A stretch of DNA of 64,000 bases, taken from contig NZ_JAODOO010000002.1 in NCBI RefSeq assembly GCF_025398335.1, positions 1 through 64,000 on the forward strand. Direction: 5' to 3'. Below are positions 45,408-53,834 of the stretch, one piece after another. The stretch's first letter is position 1, and each line of letters starts with the position of its first letter. The notes under the pieces are model-generated. The model was not told where the DNA came from. It worked only from the letters and a program-made list of their open reading frames with translations, and ran no database searches. This DNA comes from Clostridium sp. CX1. GTDB lineage: Bacteria > Bacillota > Clostridia > Clostridiales > Clostridiaceae. Made by a program: the position numbers and the translations under genes.

Positions 45408-45636
45408 AGGCTTCAACTCCTCTTTATATTTCAAATTAATTATTTCATAAATAGGATAGTAACAAGATAAGTATTTTCTATATGTTGCTTATGCTAAAAA
45501 ATTATCTTTAATGATTAAATCTATTATATTCTTTTTGAGGTTAAGTATACAATCATAATTTTCCTAGGTGGATAAATGAATAAAATATAACATATATTAT
45601 AAGGTATATAATTCATCAAGTATATGGGGGATAAAA

Positions 45637-46950
45637 ATGAAAAAAGAATTTGTAATTTCCATTATGGTATTTATATGTTTTATGGTTGCTTTTATATTTA
45701 GTGTAAAAATTACCGAAACTCAGAACAATATATACATAAGACAAAACTATATTCAAGCAGCGGAGATGAGAGAAAACAATAAATTAGCTATTGATGCTCC
45801 GTCAGAAAAGGCCTTAGAATATCAGCAAAAGAAAGTGAATATATGGCTTTCAGGAATAGTTTTGAGTATGTTGGTGCCAGCATTGTTTTTATTTACCAGG
45901 CTGTCAGTAGTATTAAGAAACTGGGCACAGAGTAAAAGCAGATTTGCTATCATAGTTTTAATACTATACTTTTCTGTTTATTACTTAATTAATGCCATAA
46001 TAAGCCTGCCTCTTGATTACTACAGTGGTTTTGTCCTTAAACATGCCTATGGCCTATCTAATCAAAGTATTGTAAAGTGGGTTCAGGACCTGTTGAAAGG
46101 ACTTATTTTAACTATTGCAGCAGGATCAGTTTTTATATGTATACCTTATATATTAATAAAAAGGTCTCCAAAGTACTGGTGGCTTCATATGGGAATCCTA
46201 TTAATTCCAGTAATATTCTTTGTAACTCTTATAACTCCAGTATATATTGACCCTATTTTTAATAAATATCAAAATTTACAGGATAAGAAACTTGAAGAAA
46301 AAATTTATCAATTAGTAGATAAAACCTATATGAAAGATGTTAAGCTCTTTCAGGTTAATAAAAGTGAAGACACTAAGGAAATGAATGCCTATATGACCGG
46401 TGTTTTAAACACAAAAAGAATTGTGTTATGGGATACTACTGTAAAAAATCTTACAGAAGGAGAGACCCTTTCTGTTGTAGCCCATGAGATGGGACATTAT
46501 TTAATGGGACATGTGTGGAAAGCTATTATTTTTGGTGGAATAGTAAGTATATTTATTTTTTATTTAGTAAACAAAAGTGCTCTTTGGATATTAGATAAAT
46601 CAGGAGGAATTTTCGGCTTTAATAAGATTCAGGATATCGCAGCAGTTCCCCTTATTATCCTTCTCTTAACGGTATATACATTTGCAGCATCACCTTTTAT
46701 AAATTATTATGCAAGATATACTGAAAGGGAGGCAGACAGATTTGAGCTTGAGCTTACTAGAGACAATGAAGCATCTATGTCATCTATGATAAAACTCCAT
46801 GAAAAGAGTTTAATTCTTCCAAGGCCTGGATTAGTATACGAGTTGTGGAATTATGATCACCCAACCTTTGAAGAAAGGGTAAACTTTGCCGATAAGTATA
46901 GACCTTGGGAAAAGAATGAATCTATCAAGTACGGTAAATATATAAAGTAA
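45637..46950 (+). CDS. M48-family membrane metalloprotease (Ste24-like)
   Basis: 437 residues with about six membrane helices. The zinc motif HEMGH (His283, Glu284, His287) sits in VVAHEMGHYLMGH and the third ligand is the Glu in YTEREADRFELEL. Length and layout fit Ste24/CAAX-protease-1-like M48 enzymes, which in bacteria act in membrane protein quality control. ATG start after ATGGGGG. Monocistronic; its terminator is shared with the convergent aminotransferase genes. Confidence 0.92.
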   Translation: MKKEFVISIMVFICFMVAFIFSVKITETQNNIYIRQNYIQAAEMRENNKLAIDAPSEKALEYQQKKVNIWLSGIVLSMLVPALFLFTRLSVVLRNWAQSKSRFAIIVLILYFSVYYLINAIISLPLDYYSGFVLKHAYGLSNQSIVKWVQDLLKGLILTIAAGSVFICIPYILIKRSPKYWWLHMGILLIPVIFFVTLITPVYIDPIFNKYQNLQDKKLEEKIYQLVDKTYMKDVKLFQVNKSEDTKEMNAYMTGVLNTKRIVLWDTTVKNLTEGETLSVVAHEMGHYLMGHVWKAIIFGGIVSIFIFYLVNKSALWILDKSGGIFGFNKIQDIAAVPLIILLLTVYTFAASPFINYYARYTEREADRFELELTRDNEASMSSMIKLHEKSLILPRPGLVYELWNYDHPTFEERVNFADKYRPWEKNESIKYGKYIK

Positions 46951-46966
46951 TTTATAACCTATAGCA

Positions 46967-47003
46967 AAAGGATAATAAAAGACTCAGTCTTCTATTATCC
47001 TTT
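46967..47003. terminator. Bidirectional terminator
   Basis: AAAGGATAATA pairs with TATTATCCTTT; an inner AAGACTCAGTCTT hairpin extends it. It lies between convergent stop codons. Confidence 0.8.
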
Positions 47004-47012
47004 ATTGTTAAA

Positions 47013-48134
47013 TTACTTACTGTAGAATTTCTTTATAGTTTCACATACAAAATCTACTTCTTCCTCTGTTATTTCAGGGTATATAGGAAGGGCAAGGATT
47101 TCGCCTGAAACTCTTTCTGATACAGGGAAGTCTCCCTTCTTATGGCCTAAATAGCTGAAGCAATTTTGCAAGTGAAGAGGAATTGGATAGTAAATACTAT
47201 AACCAATTTCATTTTCTTTTAAGAAGGCAGCAAGCTCATCTCTTTTTTGAGCTAATATATTAAATACATAGTATACAGGATTTTGATCTCCTTTTATTCC
47301 TGGAATTTTTATATATTCGCAGTGGGATAGTCTTTCCTTATACCAATTGGCTACTATTTCTCTCTTTTTTATTGACTCATTCATATACTTTAATTTAACT
47401 AATAAAACAGCAGCTTGCATTGTATCTAATCTAGAGTTGTATCCTATATATTCATAGTGGTATTTTTTTGCAGCTCCGTGAACTCTTAGCATCTTTGTTT
47501 TTTTAGCCAACTCATCGTCGTTGGTTATTATCATTCCTGCATCACCGTAAGCACCTAAAGTTTTAGTTGGAAAGAATGAGAATATACCCATATCGCCAAT
47601 AGAACCGGAGTGTTTGTAGGAAGAACCATTTCCCTTCCACTTCATTCCGAAGGCTTCTGCTGCATCCTCTAAAACTCTTAAATCATGTTTAGCAGCTAGA
47701 TCCATAATTTTATCCATGTCTGCCATTTGTGAGAATAGGTGGATAGGTATGATACCAGCAGTATTAGAAGTTATTTTTTCTTCTATTTTATTTACATCTA
47801 TATTAAATGTTTCTTCATCAATGTCTACAAACACTGGCTTTGCATTATGCTTTGCTATACAGGAAGTTGATGCTAAAAAGGTAAAAGGAGAAGTTATTAC
47901 TTCTTTACCATTTTTAAATCCTAAGATATCTGAAGTCATAACTAAAGCGTCGGTACCTGAAGCTACAGCGATTGCGTGCTTAGCTCCGGTGTATTCCTTT
48001 ATGGCTTCTTCAAGCTCACCTACTTGAGGTCCTAAAATAAAACTGCCCTTTGCCATAACATCTAAAACAGCTTTATCAAATTCAGCCTTTTTCTCATTAT
48101 ATTCTCTAGTAGAAGTATAAAAATTAACTTTCAT
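47013..48134 (-). CDS. DegT/DnrJ/EryC1-family PLP aminotransferase (second gene of pair)
   Basis: 373 residues with the sugar-aminotransferase pattern: GAKHAIAVASGTDALVM for PLP phosphate, VLEDAAEAFGMKWKG, and the PLP Lys191 in FSFFPTKTLGAYGDAGM, followed by LRVHGAAKKYHYEYIGYNSR. Enzymes of this family aminate nucleotide-linked keto-sugars for surface glycans. It is 28 bases downstream of a second DegT-type gene on the same strand; the two share fold but little sequence, so each probably makes a different amino sugar or position. No other sugar genes are adjacent. ATG start after GAGGAAAGA. Confidence 0.9.
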   Translation of the reverse strand: MKVNFYTSTREYNEKKAEFDKAVLDVMAKGSFILGPQVGELEEAIKEYTGAKHAIAVASGTDALVMTSDILGFKNGKEVITSPFTFLASTSCIAKHNAKPVFVDIDEETFNIDVNKIEEKITSNTAGIIPIHLFSQMADMDKIMDLAAKHDLRVLEDAAEAFGMKWKGNGSSYKHSGSIGDMGIFSFFPTKTLGAYGDAGMIITNDDELAKKTKMLRVHGAAKKYHYEYIGYNSRLDTMQAAVLLVKLKYMNESIKKREIVANWYKERLSHCEYIKIPGIKGDQNPVYYVFNILAQKRDELAAFLKENEIGYSIYYPIPLHLQNCFSYLGHKKGDFPVSERVSGEILALPIYPEITEEEVDFVCETIKKFYSK

Positions 48135-48162
48135 CTGTCTTTCCTCGCTTATATTTATAATT

Positions 48163-49344
48163 TTATTTTTTCATAACCTTATCCACAGCTGCAATAAGTT
48201 CTTTAGCTACATATTCTGCGTCTTCTAATGAAAGAAGAGAGTATAATGGTACTGAAATCTCATTTGCATATTGTGCATAAGCATTTGGATAATTTTCTAT
48301 TTTGTATCCTAAGCTTTTATATAAAGTAAACATAGGAAGAGGAGTAAAGTGAACGTTTGTCGCTATATCTTTATCCGCTAATATTTGTATAACCTCAGCT
48401 CTTTGATCTTCAGTAAAGCCTTTAACACGTAATGGATATAAATGATATGAAGTTACAGTGTCACCTTCTTTTTCAAAAGGAAGTATAGCCCAATCCTGTT
48501 CTCCAAAGAATTTAGAATAAATATCAAATATAGCTTTACGTTTTTTTAGCATATCTTCATATCTTGTAAGTTGTACCAAGCCGATAGCTGAGGCCATATC
48601 AGTAAGATTACATTTATAACCATCTGTTATTATATCGTATTGCCAAGCTCCAGCCTTCATTTTTGAAAGGGCATCCTTTGATTGACCATGTAAAGATGCT
48701 AATTTAAAATCTTTATATAAATCTTCTCTACCCTTAAAGTTATTGTTTCCGAAGCTTATACAGCCGCCTTCAGCAGTTGTGAAGTTTTTTACTGCATGGA
48801 AAGAGAATATGTGGAAATCTGCCTGACCTCCAACCCTTTTGCCTTTGTATTTAGCTCCAAAGGAATGAGAGGAATCGGATACAAAAATTATATCCTCACG
48901 ATTTTTAGATTTTAACATCTGACGAACTCCGTCATAGTCTACAGGTATTCCTGCAAAATCTACAGTATAAATAGCCTTTGTTTTAGGAGTTATAGCCTCT
49001 GCTATTTTATTTATATCTATAATAAAACTATCCTTTTCCACATCTACAAAAGTTGGCTTGATACCTCTATGCAAGCATACGCTGGAGGTAGCGGTGTAAG
49101 TGTAGGGAGTAGTTATAACTTCATCCCCTTCCTTTATATCAAAAACCTTCAAGATAAGTTCTAATCCAGCAGTGGCACTATTTAACGCTACCGCTTTATT
49201 AGTCTCCAAGTATTCTGCAAGCTTAATCTCGAACTCAGCAGTTTTAGGGCCAGAAGTAATCCAGCCGGATTTTAAAACTTCAACTACGGCATCAATTTCC
49301 TTTTGAGTAATATCTGGTGGTGAAAATGGAATCTTTTTATTCAC
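48163..49344 (-). CDS. DegT/DnrJ/EryC1-family PLP aminotransferase (first gene of pair)
   Basis: 393 residues. PLP-binding features: KAVALNSATAGLELIL, FVSDSSHSFGAKYKG and Lys186 in FHIFSFHAVKNFTTAEGG. The N-terminus (MNKKIPFSPPDITQKEIDAV) is typical of UDP-4-amino-4-deoxy-arabinose or pseudaminic-type aminotransferases. A TTG at 49353 is in frame, but AAAGGA is well spaced for the GTG at 49344, which also gives the usual N-terminus. It is probably co-transcribed with the gene that follows. Confidence 0.9.
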   Translation of the reverse strand: MNKKIPFSPPDITQKEIDAVVEVLKSGWITSGPKTAEFEIKLAEYLETNKAVALNSATAGLELILKVFDIKEGDEVITTPYTYTATSSVCLHRGIKPTFVDVEKDSFIIDINKIAEAITPKTKAIYTVDFAGIPVDYDGVRQMLKSKNREDIIFVSDSSHSFGAKYKGKRVGGQADFHIFSFHAVKNFTTAEGGCISFGNNNFKGREDLYKDFKLASLHGQSKDALSKMKAGAWQYDIITDGYKCNLTDMASAIGLVQLTRYEDMLKKRKAIFDIYSKFFGEQDWAILPFEKEGDTVTSYHLYPLRVKGFTEDQRAEVIQILADKDIATNVHFTPLPMFTLYKSLGYKIENYPNAYAQYANEISVPLYSLLSLEDAEYVAKELIAAVDKVMKK

Positions 49345-49514
49345 TAAAATCAATCCTTTCTAGTTTATAAATTACTTCAAATTGTAAATATATATTTATA
49401 GATAAATAATCAATTTTTATTAAAACAACATCTTAGAAAGCATATTTTTAATTATCTATCTACAGTATGTTAAATTACCTGTGAGTTTTAATCTTTTCTT
49501 GGAAGATACCAAGA

Positions 49515-50714
49515 TTATTTTTTTCCTTGGAAAAAACCTGTGTCTTTAGTTATATAAATTTCTCCAGATCTATTTATTTCCTTTTCTAAAAAAATAACAA
49601 GTTGTTGTAGTTTTTTTTCGTCATAAACCTCTCCCGTATTACCAGGCATAGAAAATATATAATCTATAAGAGGCATTGGGGTTTTAACCTTTAAACTATC
49701 ATTATATCTCTTTAGTTTGACCTCTTTAAACCATTTTGAAACCTGTGTAAAACCATTTTCTAGTTGGAAACTTTCTGTTTCACTCCAACTCTCTGAGGTT
49801 ATATTTTCACAATTAAGTTTTGTAATTATATCTCGCATTTCTTTCATATGGTTCTTACCAATAGTAGAGGCATAAAAACATCCATTAGGCTTTAAGACCC
49901 TTCTAATTTCTGAAAAGGCCTTTTCCTTATCTAAAACATGATACAACATATGATTAGCAATTACTATATCAAAGCTGCAACTTTCAAAGGGAATGCTTTG
50001 AACGTCTACCTGTTCAAAGTTGAATCTTTTTGATTTAGTGCCTAAGTTTTTTTGAGCATCTCTAATCATCCCTTGGGAAAAATCAGTTAGAGTAATCTGA
50101 GAATCCGTAGGAATTCTTCTAAAATTCTTCTTCCATAAGGTTCCGTCGCCACAGCCTAGTTCAAGTATAGAGGCATTATCAGGAATATCTATTTGTTCAA
50201 AAAACCAATTCATCCATCCCTGTGTATTTGTACTAAAAAGTTCATGAATTCTTATTCTAGCTTTTAAGTTTGAAGCATTTTCATATTGTTCAGACCATTT
50301 TTTATCTATATTTATTACATTTATTATATTTATAAACTTATCCCAGTTTAACAGATGGTCATTATCTAACATATGTACAGCTTCATCAATGGCCTTTATT
50401 ACCATTTGAATATGATGGATTTTTTCCTCCATTATTGATTTTTGAATTTCAAGAGACTTTTTAAAGTCATTATCACTTAAGTCATATTTCATAATATTAG
50501 CTATATCATCTAATGAAAGACCTATAAACTTTAGCGTCAAAATCTTTTGAAGTCTACCAAAATCTTTTTTGCTATATAACCTGTGTCCTAACTCATTATA
50601 GGAACTGGGGTTTAGTAAACCTATTTTGTTATAGTACCTTAGTGTTCGAAGGGTAACTCCAGCCTTATCAGCAAAATCTCCTATAGTATACAGTACTTCT
50701 TTATTTTCAGACAT
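49515..50714 (-). CDS. MerR-family regulator fused to a SAM-dependent methyltransferase
   Basis: 399 residues. The N-terminus is a MerR DNA-binding domain (YTIGDFADKAGVTLRTLRYY, NKIGLLNPSSYNELGHRLYS, about 9-75), followed by the dimer coiled coil (about 80-115). From about 155 on it is a class I methyltransferase: ILELGCGDGTLWKK (motif I), FEQVDVQSIPFESCSFDIVI, ANHMLYHVLDKEKAFSEIRR, VLKPNGCFYAST. The effector domain of MerR proteins usually binds a drug or metal; here an enzyme takes its place. ATG start after AGGTGAT. Its own promoter has the 19-bp spacer typical of MerR control, so it is likely autoregulated. Confidence 0.9.
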   Translation of the reverse strand: MSENKEVLYTIGDFADKAGVTLRTLRYYNKIGLLNPSSYNELGHRLYSKKDFGRLQKILTLKFIGLSLDDIANIMKYDLSDNDFKKSLEIQKSIMEEKIHHIQMVIKAIDEAVHMLDNDHLLNWDKFINIINVINIDKKWSEQYENASNLKARIRIHELFSTNTQGWMNWFFEQIDIPDNASILELGCGDGTLWKKNFRRIPTDSQITLTDFSQGMIRDAQKNLGTKSKRFNFEQVDVQSIPFESCSFDIVIANHMLYHVLDKEKAFSEIRRVLKPNGCFYASTIGKNHMKEMRDIITKLNCENITSESWSETESFQLENGFTQVSKWFKEVKLKRYNDSLKVKTPMPLIDYIFSMPGNTGEVYDEKKLQQLVIFLEKEINRSGEIYITKDTGFFQGKK

Positions 50715-50735
50715 TAGATCACCTCTACATAAAAC

Positions 50736-50766
50736 ATTTTAACACATGACGCTAGGTAAGGTGCAA
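50736..50766 (-). promoter_or_regulatory. MerR-type promoter with 19-bp spacer
   Basis: On the minus strand TTGCAC (50766-50761) and TAAAAT (50741-50736) are separated by 19 bp. The spacer region contains the imperfect dyad ACCTTAC-N5-GTCATGT. Over-long spacers with a dyad between the boxes are the hallmark of MerR-regulated promoters. It lies 22 bases before the MerR-methyltransferase start. Confidence 0.6.
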
Positions 50767-50869
50767 GGTTTTTTTTCCAAGGGTTCTAAATTTAATCACA
50801 TTTCCTACCTAAGCAAAGTATTATAATATTAAAGAAACTTTTCAGCTTAAGATGATAAGGAGGGATTCT

Positions 50870-51034
50870 ATGGGACACAGAAAGGGATGTAAGTATTGCA
50901 GATATAAGTATTTTGGCTGCTGTGAGTATTGTCATATGTTCAATTTAGCTCCAGGATCACACCTGATTTTACTAATAATAGTTGCCAAGCTTTGGTTTAA
51001 GTATAGGGGACTAGGTAGTATTTTGAAAAGGTAA
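50870..51034 (+). CDS. Unknown Cys-rich miniprotein
   Basis: 54 residues. Two CxxC pairs and extra Cys and His sit in the first 25 residues (CKYCRYKYFGCCEYCHMF), suggesting a small zinc or metal knot. A hydrophobic segment (SHLILLIIVAKLWF) follows, with a basic end. The ATG at 50870 has AAGGAGGG 6 bases upstream; the in-frame ATG at 50852 would place that ribosome-binding site inside the gene. It is divergent from the MerR fusion and could be a co-regulated partner, which is unproven. Confidence 0.65.
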   Translation: MGHRKGCKYCRYKYFGCCEYCHMFNLAPGSHLILLIIVAKLWFKYRGLGSILKR

Positions 51035-51087
51035 TAGAGAACAATTCTACAAGTATTATATTCTAAAAAATAAAAAATTGTTATTAG

Positions 51088-51131
51088 AGCTTAAGAAGAT
51101 TTTTTCTAAAGAAATTTTCTTGGGCTTTTTA
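51088..51131 (+). terminator. Rho-independent terminator of the Cys-rich gene
   Basis: AGCTTAAGAAGATT pairs with AATTTTCTTGGGCT (three G-T pairs), followed by TTTTTATTTTTT. Confidence 0.75.
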
Positions 51132-51271
51132 TTTTTTATATTTAAGATATTATAAACGGTGATACATGAAAATATTATGACTAGCCTATAGTGATTAGAG
51201 ACTATTAATCATACTGTTAAAGGGCTGATAGAATTTATTAGAACTTAAAGTATTCTGTAACTATAATAGTA

Positions 51272-51313
51272 ACAAAGCACTTAGCTACAGTTTATAGTAG
51301 CTAAGTGCTTTGT
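51272..51313. terminator. 17-bp hairpin after the ComFB gene
   Basis: ACAAAGCACTTAGCTAC pairs perfectly with GTAGCTAAGTGCTTTGT. T-runs are missing on both sides, so it may be an RNA-stabilising hairpin rather than a terminator. Confidence 0.5.
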
Positions 51314-51319
51314 AAATAC

Positions 51320-51586
51320 TTAATCAGTATGTCTAGGATTTTTTGAAACAATTTGTATTGATTTAACAAGTTCCTGTATAACGTCTGTATTAAATTGCAT
51401 TTTTAATTCATTAACTTTTGTATAAAGAATTCCCTTGTCTGAGACAACATACAGAGGCTTTAAGTTATTCAAAGCAATTGCCCTTATATCATCTAAGCAT
51501 CTCTCACACCTGCAAACATCTTCAAAACCCTCTAGAATTGATGGCAATAGATTGTCAACAACAATCTCCATATAATTTGTAATCAT
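51320..51586 (-). CDS. ComFB-family protein
   Basis: 88 residues. MITNYMEIVVDNLLPSILEG, then CRCERCLDDIRAIALNNLKP and PLYVVSDKG match the ComFB (late competence) family. The CxCxxC group may bind zinc. Some ComFB proteins of other bacteria were shown to bind cyclic di-nucleotides, which would fit a window that also has a c-di-AMP riboswitch; whether this one binds any is unknown. No competence operon (comFA/comFC) is adjacent. ATG start after AGGGAGAT. Confidence 0.85.
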   Translation of the reverse strand: MITNYMEIVVDNLLPSILEGFEDVCRCERCLDDIRAIALNNLKPLYVVSDKGILYTKVNELKMQFNTDVIQELVKSIQIVSKNPRHTD

Positions 51587-51755
51587 TTATATCTCCCTTT
51601 CTGAGAAGCATTTATATATTAATTTTCCTCATATATTTATATTATTAATTTAGAGAAAGTTTGTCTATAATTATTTAATTTTTCAAAAATTTAAAGAACA
51701 TACAGATAAATAAATCAGGAGACATGTTAAATAGATGATTTATACATATCCTTAA

Positions 51756-52622
51756 CTATTCTTTATCTAAAAGTGCAGTGCACCATTCATTACTTTGTTT
51801 CTTATCTTTAACTTTGTATCCATAGGAGATAACTTCATCAATGACCTTATAAAAGCTCCATTCTACAAGACCAGATATTAGTAACTTGCCTTTTTCCTTA
51901 AGGTGAGAGTTTATAAAATCCATAAAACCTTGAAGTTCTTCTCCTCCGATATTAATGAAGATACAATCAAAGTCTTTATCTAAAGTTATTTCGCCATTAA
52001 GTGCATCACCTACAACCACTTGGATATTATTTAAACCATTAAGAGAAGCATTATACTCCACTTCATCTTTAACATCTCGGATATCTAGGGCTGTAACATT
52101 TTTGGCACCTTTAATAGAAGCAGCTAAGGAAAGAATTCCAGAGCCAGCACCTATATCAAGGACAGTTTTATCATTAAAGTCTTCTTCAAGTATAAATCTC
52201 AGACAATCCTGAGTAGTTTCGTGAAGGCCGGTGCCAAAGGCTCCCTGAGGTATGAAATTAATTTTCCTTTTGTCTTTTGCATCAAAATCTGGAGCAGCAA
52301 TGATCCAATCATTATTCAAATCTATAGGCTCAAAGGAAGTTTCAAAGTTAGGTATATCAATTTTTGTAACTGTTACTTCAGATACTTCTAAGCTTTCCTT
52401 TATGATATTCAACTGTCTATTCACTTCTTCATCATTATCCGTTTCTACTACTATTTTAAGATCTATAATTTCATTATTTTTTTCATAGTAACCATATCCA
52501 TATTCCGTAGTAGTTACCTCAATAGGGGCTTCATAAAAAACATTATATATGTCAAAGAGATAAAGCTTTTCAATAGCAATGTCTACCTTGCTAACTGGGT
52601 ATCTAACTGTAATTTGATACAT
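51756..52622 (-). CDS. PrmA-like class I methyltransferase
   Basis: 288 residues. The N-terminal substrate-recognition part is short; the catalytic part has FGTGLHETTQDCLRFI, VLDIGAGSGILSLAA and CIFINIGGEELQGF. FGTGLHETT is the hallmark of PrmA, which trimethylates ribosomal protein L11. The usual NILA motif is NIGG here and the N-terminal half is divergent, so it may be a paralogue with another target rather than the housekeeping PrmA. ATG start after AGGAGG (read on the minus strand). Monocistronic. Confidence 0.78.
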   Translation of the reverse strand: MYQITVRYPVSKVDIAIEKLYLFDIYNVFYEAPIEVTTTEYGYGYYEKNNEIIDLKIVVETDNDEEVNRQLNIIKESLEVSEVTVTKIDIPNFETSFEPIDLNNDWIIAAPDFDAKDKRKINFIPQGAFGTGLHETTQDCLRFILEEDFNDKTVLDIGAGSGILSLAASIKGAKNVTALDIRDVKDEVEYNASLNGLNNIQVVVGDALNGEITLDKDFDCIFINIGGEELQGFMDFINSHLKEKGKLLISGLVEWSFYKVIDEVISYGYKVKDKKQSNEWCTALLDKE

Positions 52623-52807
52623 AAAAATCCTCCTAACAATGTTGCTTCTTGTAATCCAATGTCATTAAAGTTGTATATTCATTTAACTTCCAATTTATTT
52701 TAAAGGAATAATGCTTATATTTCAATATTTAGAGCATATATTTATTCTGTTAGATTATATAAAATCTAAGTTGTTTTTAATAATCACTCTAAAAGGAGGA
52801 CTAAGTT

Positions 52808-53608
52808 ATGGTATCAAGAAATTTAGAGGAGGCAAGGGAAGCTTATAAAGAAAAAAATATTGAAGCCACAATAGAGGCACACAAGAAAACATCCTTAAAG
52901 GCACAGGAGAATCATAATCAGGAACAAGGTCAGTATATAAAAAGCTTAATATATGGAGGTTTAGATGGAATTATCACTACCTTTGCTGTAGTGGCAGGGG
53001 TAGCTGGAGCAGCTCTTTCACCTAGTGTAGTATTAATCTTAGGGTTTGCAAATCTTGTAGGAGATGGCTTATCTATGGCTATAGGAGACTATCTAAGTAC
53101 TAAGGCGGAAACTGAATACAAAGAGGCAGAAAGAAAGAGAGAGGCCTGGGAAGTTGAGCACTATCCTGAGGGAGAAAAGCAAGAATTAATGGAGTTGTAT
53201 ATAGAGAAGGGAATAGCTGAGGAAGATGCCAAAATTGTAACAGAGATATTTTCGAAAAATAAAGAAGCTTGGATAGATATTATGATGGTTGAGGAACTTG
53301 GAATAATTGAAGAAAATGAGTCTCCAGTTAAAAATGCGTTAGTTACCTTTTTTTCTTTCGGAATATTTGGATTAATACCACTAATTGCTTATGTTTTTTC
53401 TAAATTTATTCCCTCTATTAACAGCGAAGGAAATATGTTTTTTCTTTCTTGCATTTTAACAGCTCTTACTTTATTTATTTTAGGAGCATTAAAAGTAAAG
53501 ATTACAGGCAAGAATTGGATTAGGTCAGGCCTTGAAATGCTTATTGTAGGAGGTCTTGCTGCCGGTGCTGCGTATCTAATCGGTGCATTGTTCTCCGGTT
53601 TAGCATAG
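52808..53608 (+). CDS. VIT1/CCC1-family Fe/Mn transporter
   Basis: 266 residues. Five membrane helices flank a cytosolic helical domain (about 100-165) rich in Glu. Motifs: YGGLDGIITTFAVVAGVAGA, GFANLVGDGLSMAIGDYLS, and KREAWEVEHYPEGEKQELM. VIT1/CCC1 proteins move Fe2+ or Mn2+ in exchange for protons; the Glu-rich part is the metal-binding domain. In bacteria they probably export surplus iron. ATG start after AAAGGAGG. Monocistronic with terminator. Confidence 0.92.
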   Translation: MVSRNLEEAREAYKEKNIEATIEAHKKTSLKAQENHNQEQGQYIKSLIYGGLDGIITTFAVVAGVAGAALSPSVVLILGFANLVGDGLSMAIGDYLSTKAETEYKEAERKREAWEVEHYPEGEKQELMELYIEKGIAEEDAKIVTEIFSKNKEAWIDIMMVEELGIIEENESPVKNALVTFFSFGIFGLIPLIAYVFSKFIPSINSEGNMFFLSCILTALTLFILGALKVKITGKNWIRSGLEMLIVGGLAAGAAYLIGALFSGLA

Positions 53609-53745
53609 ATAGGTTTCGTGATAGAAGTGGAAAAAGTTGTAGATAATGCTGTAGGAAAACTGCTTTCTACCTTAGTATTATAGGAAAAAACTGAAACTAA
53701 ATTTAGTATGTCCTGGGTAATAATGGTATATTAAATTGCAATAAA

Positions 53746-53779
53746 CCATACTATTAAAATTTAGTATGGTCTTTTTTTC
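53746..53779 (+). terminator. Rho-independent terminator
   Basis: CCATACTA pairs with TAGTATGG across eight bases, followed by TCTTTTTTT. Confidence 0.8.
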
Positions 53780-53834
53780 TATTAACTGTTAGAATTATTA
53801 AAGGCTAATTTAAAAGTGAAAGGATATATTAAAT

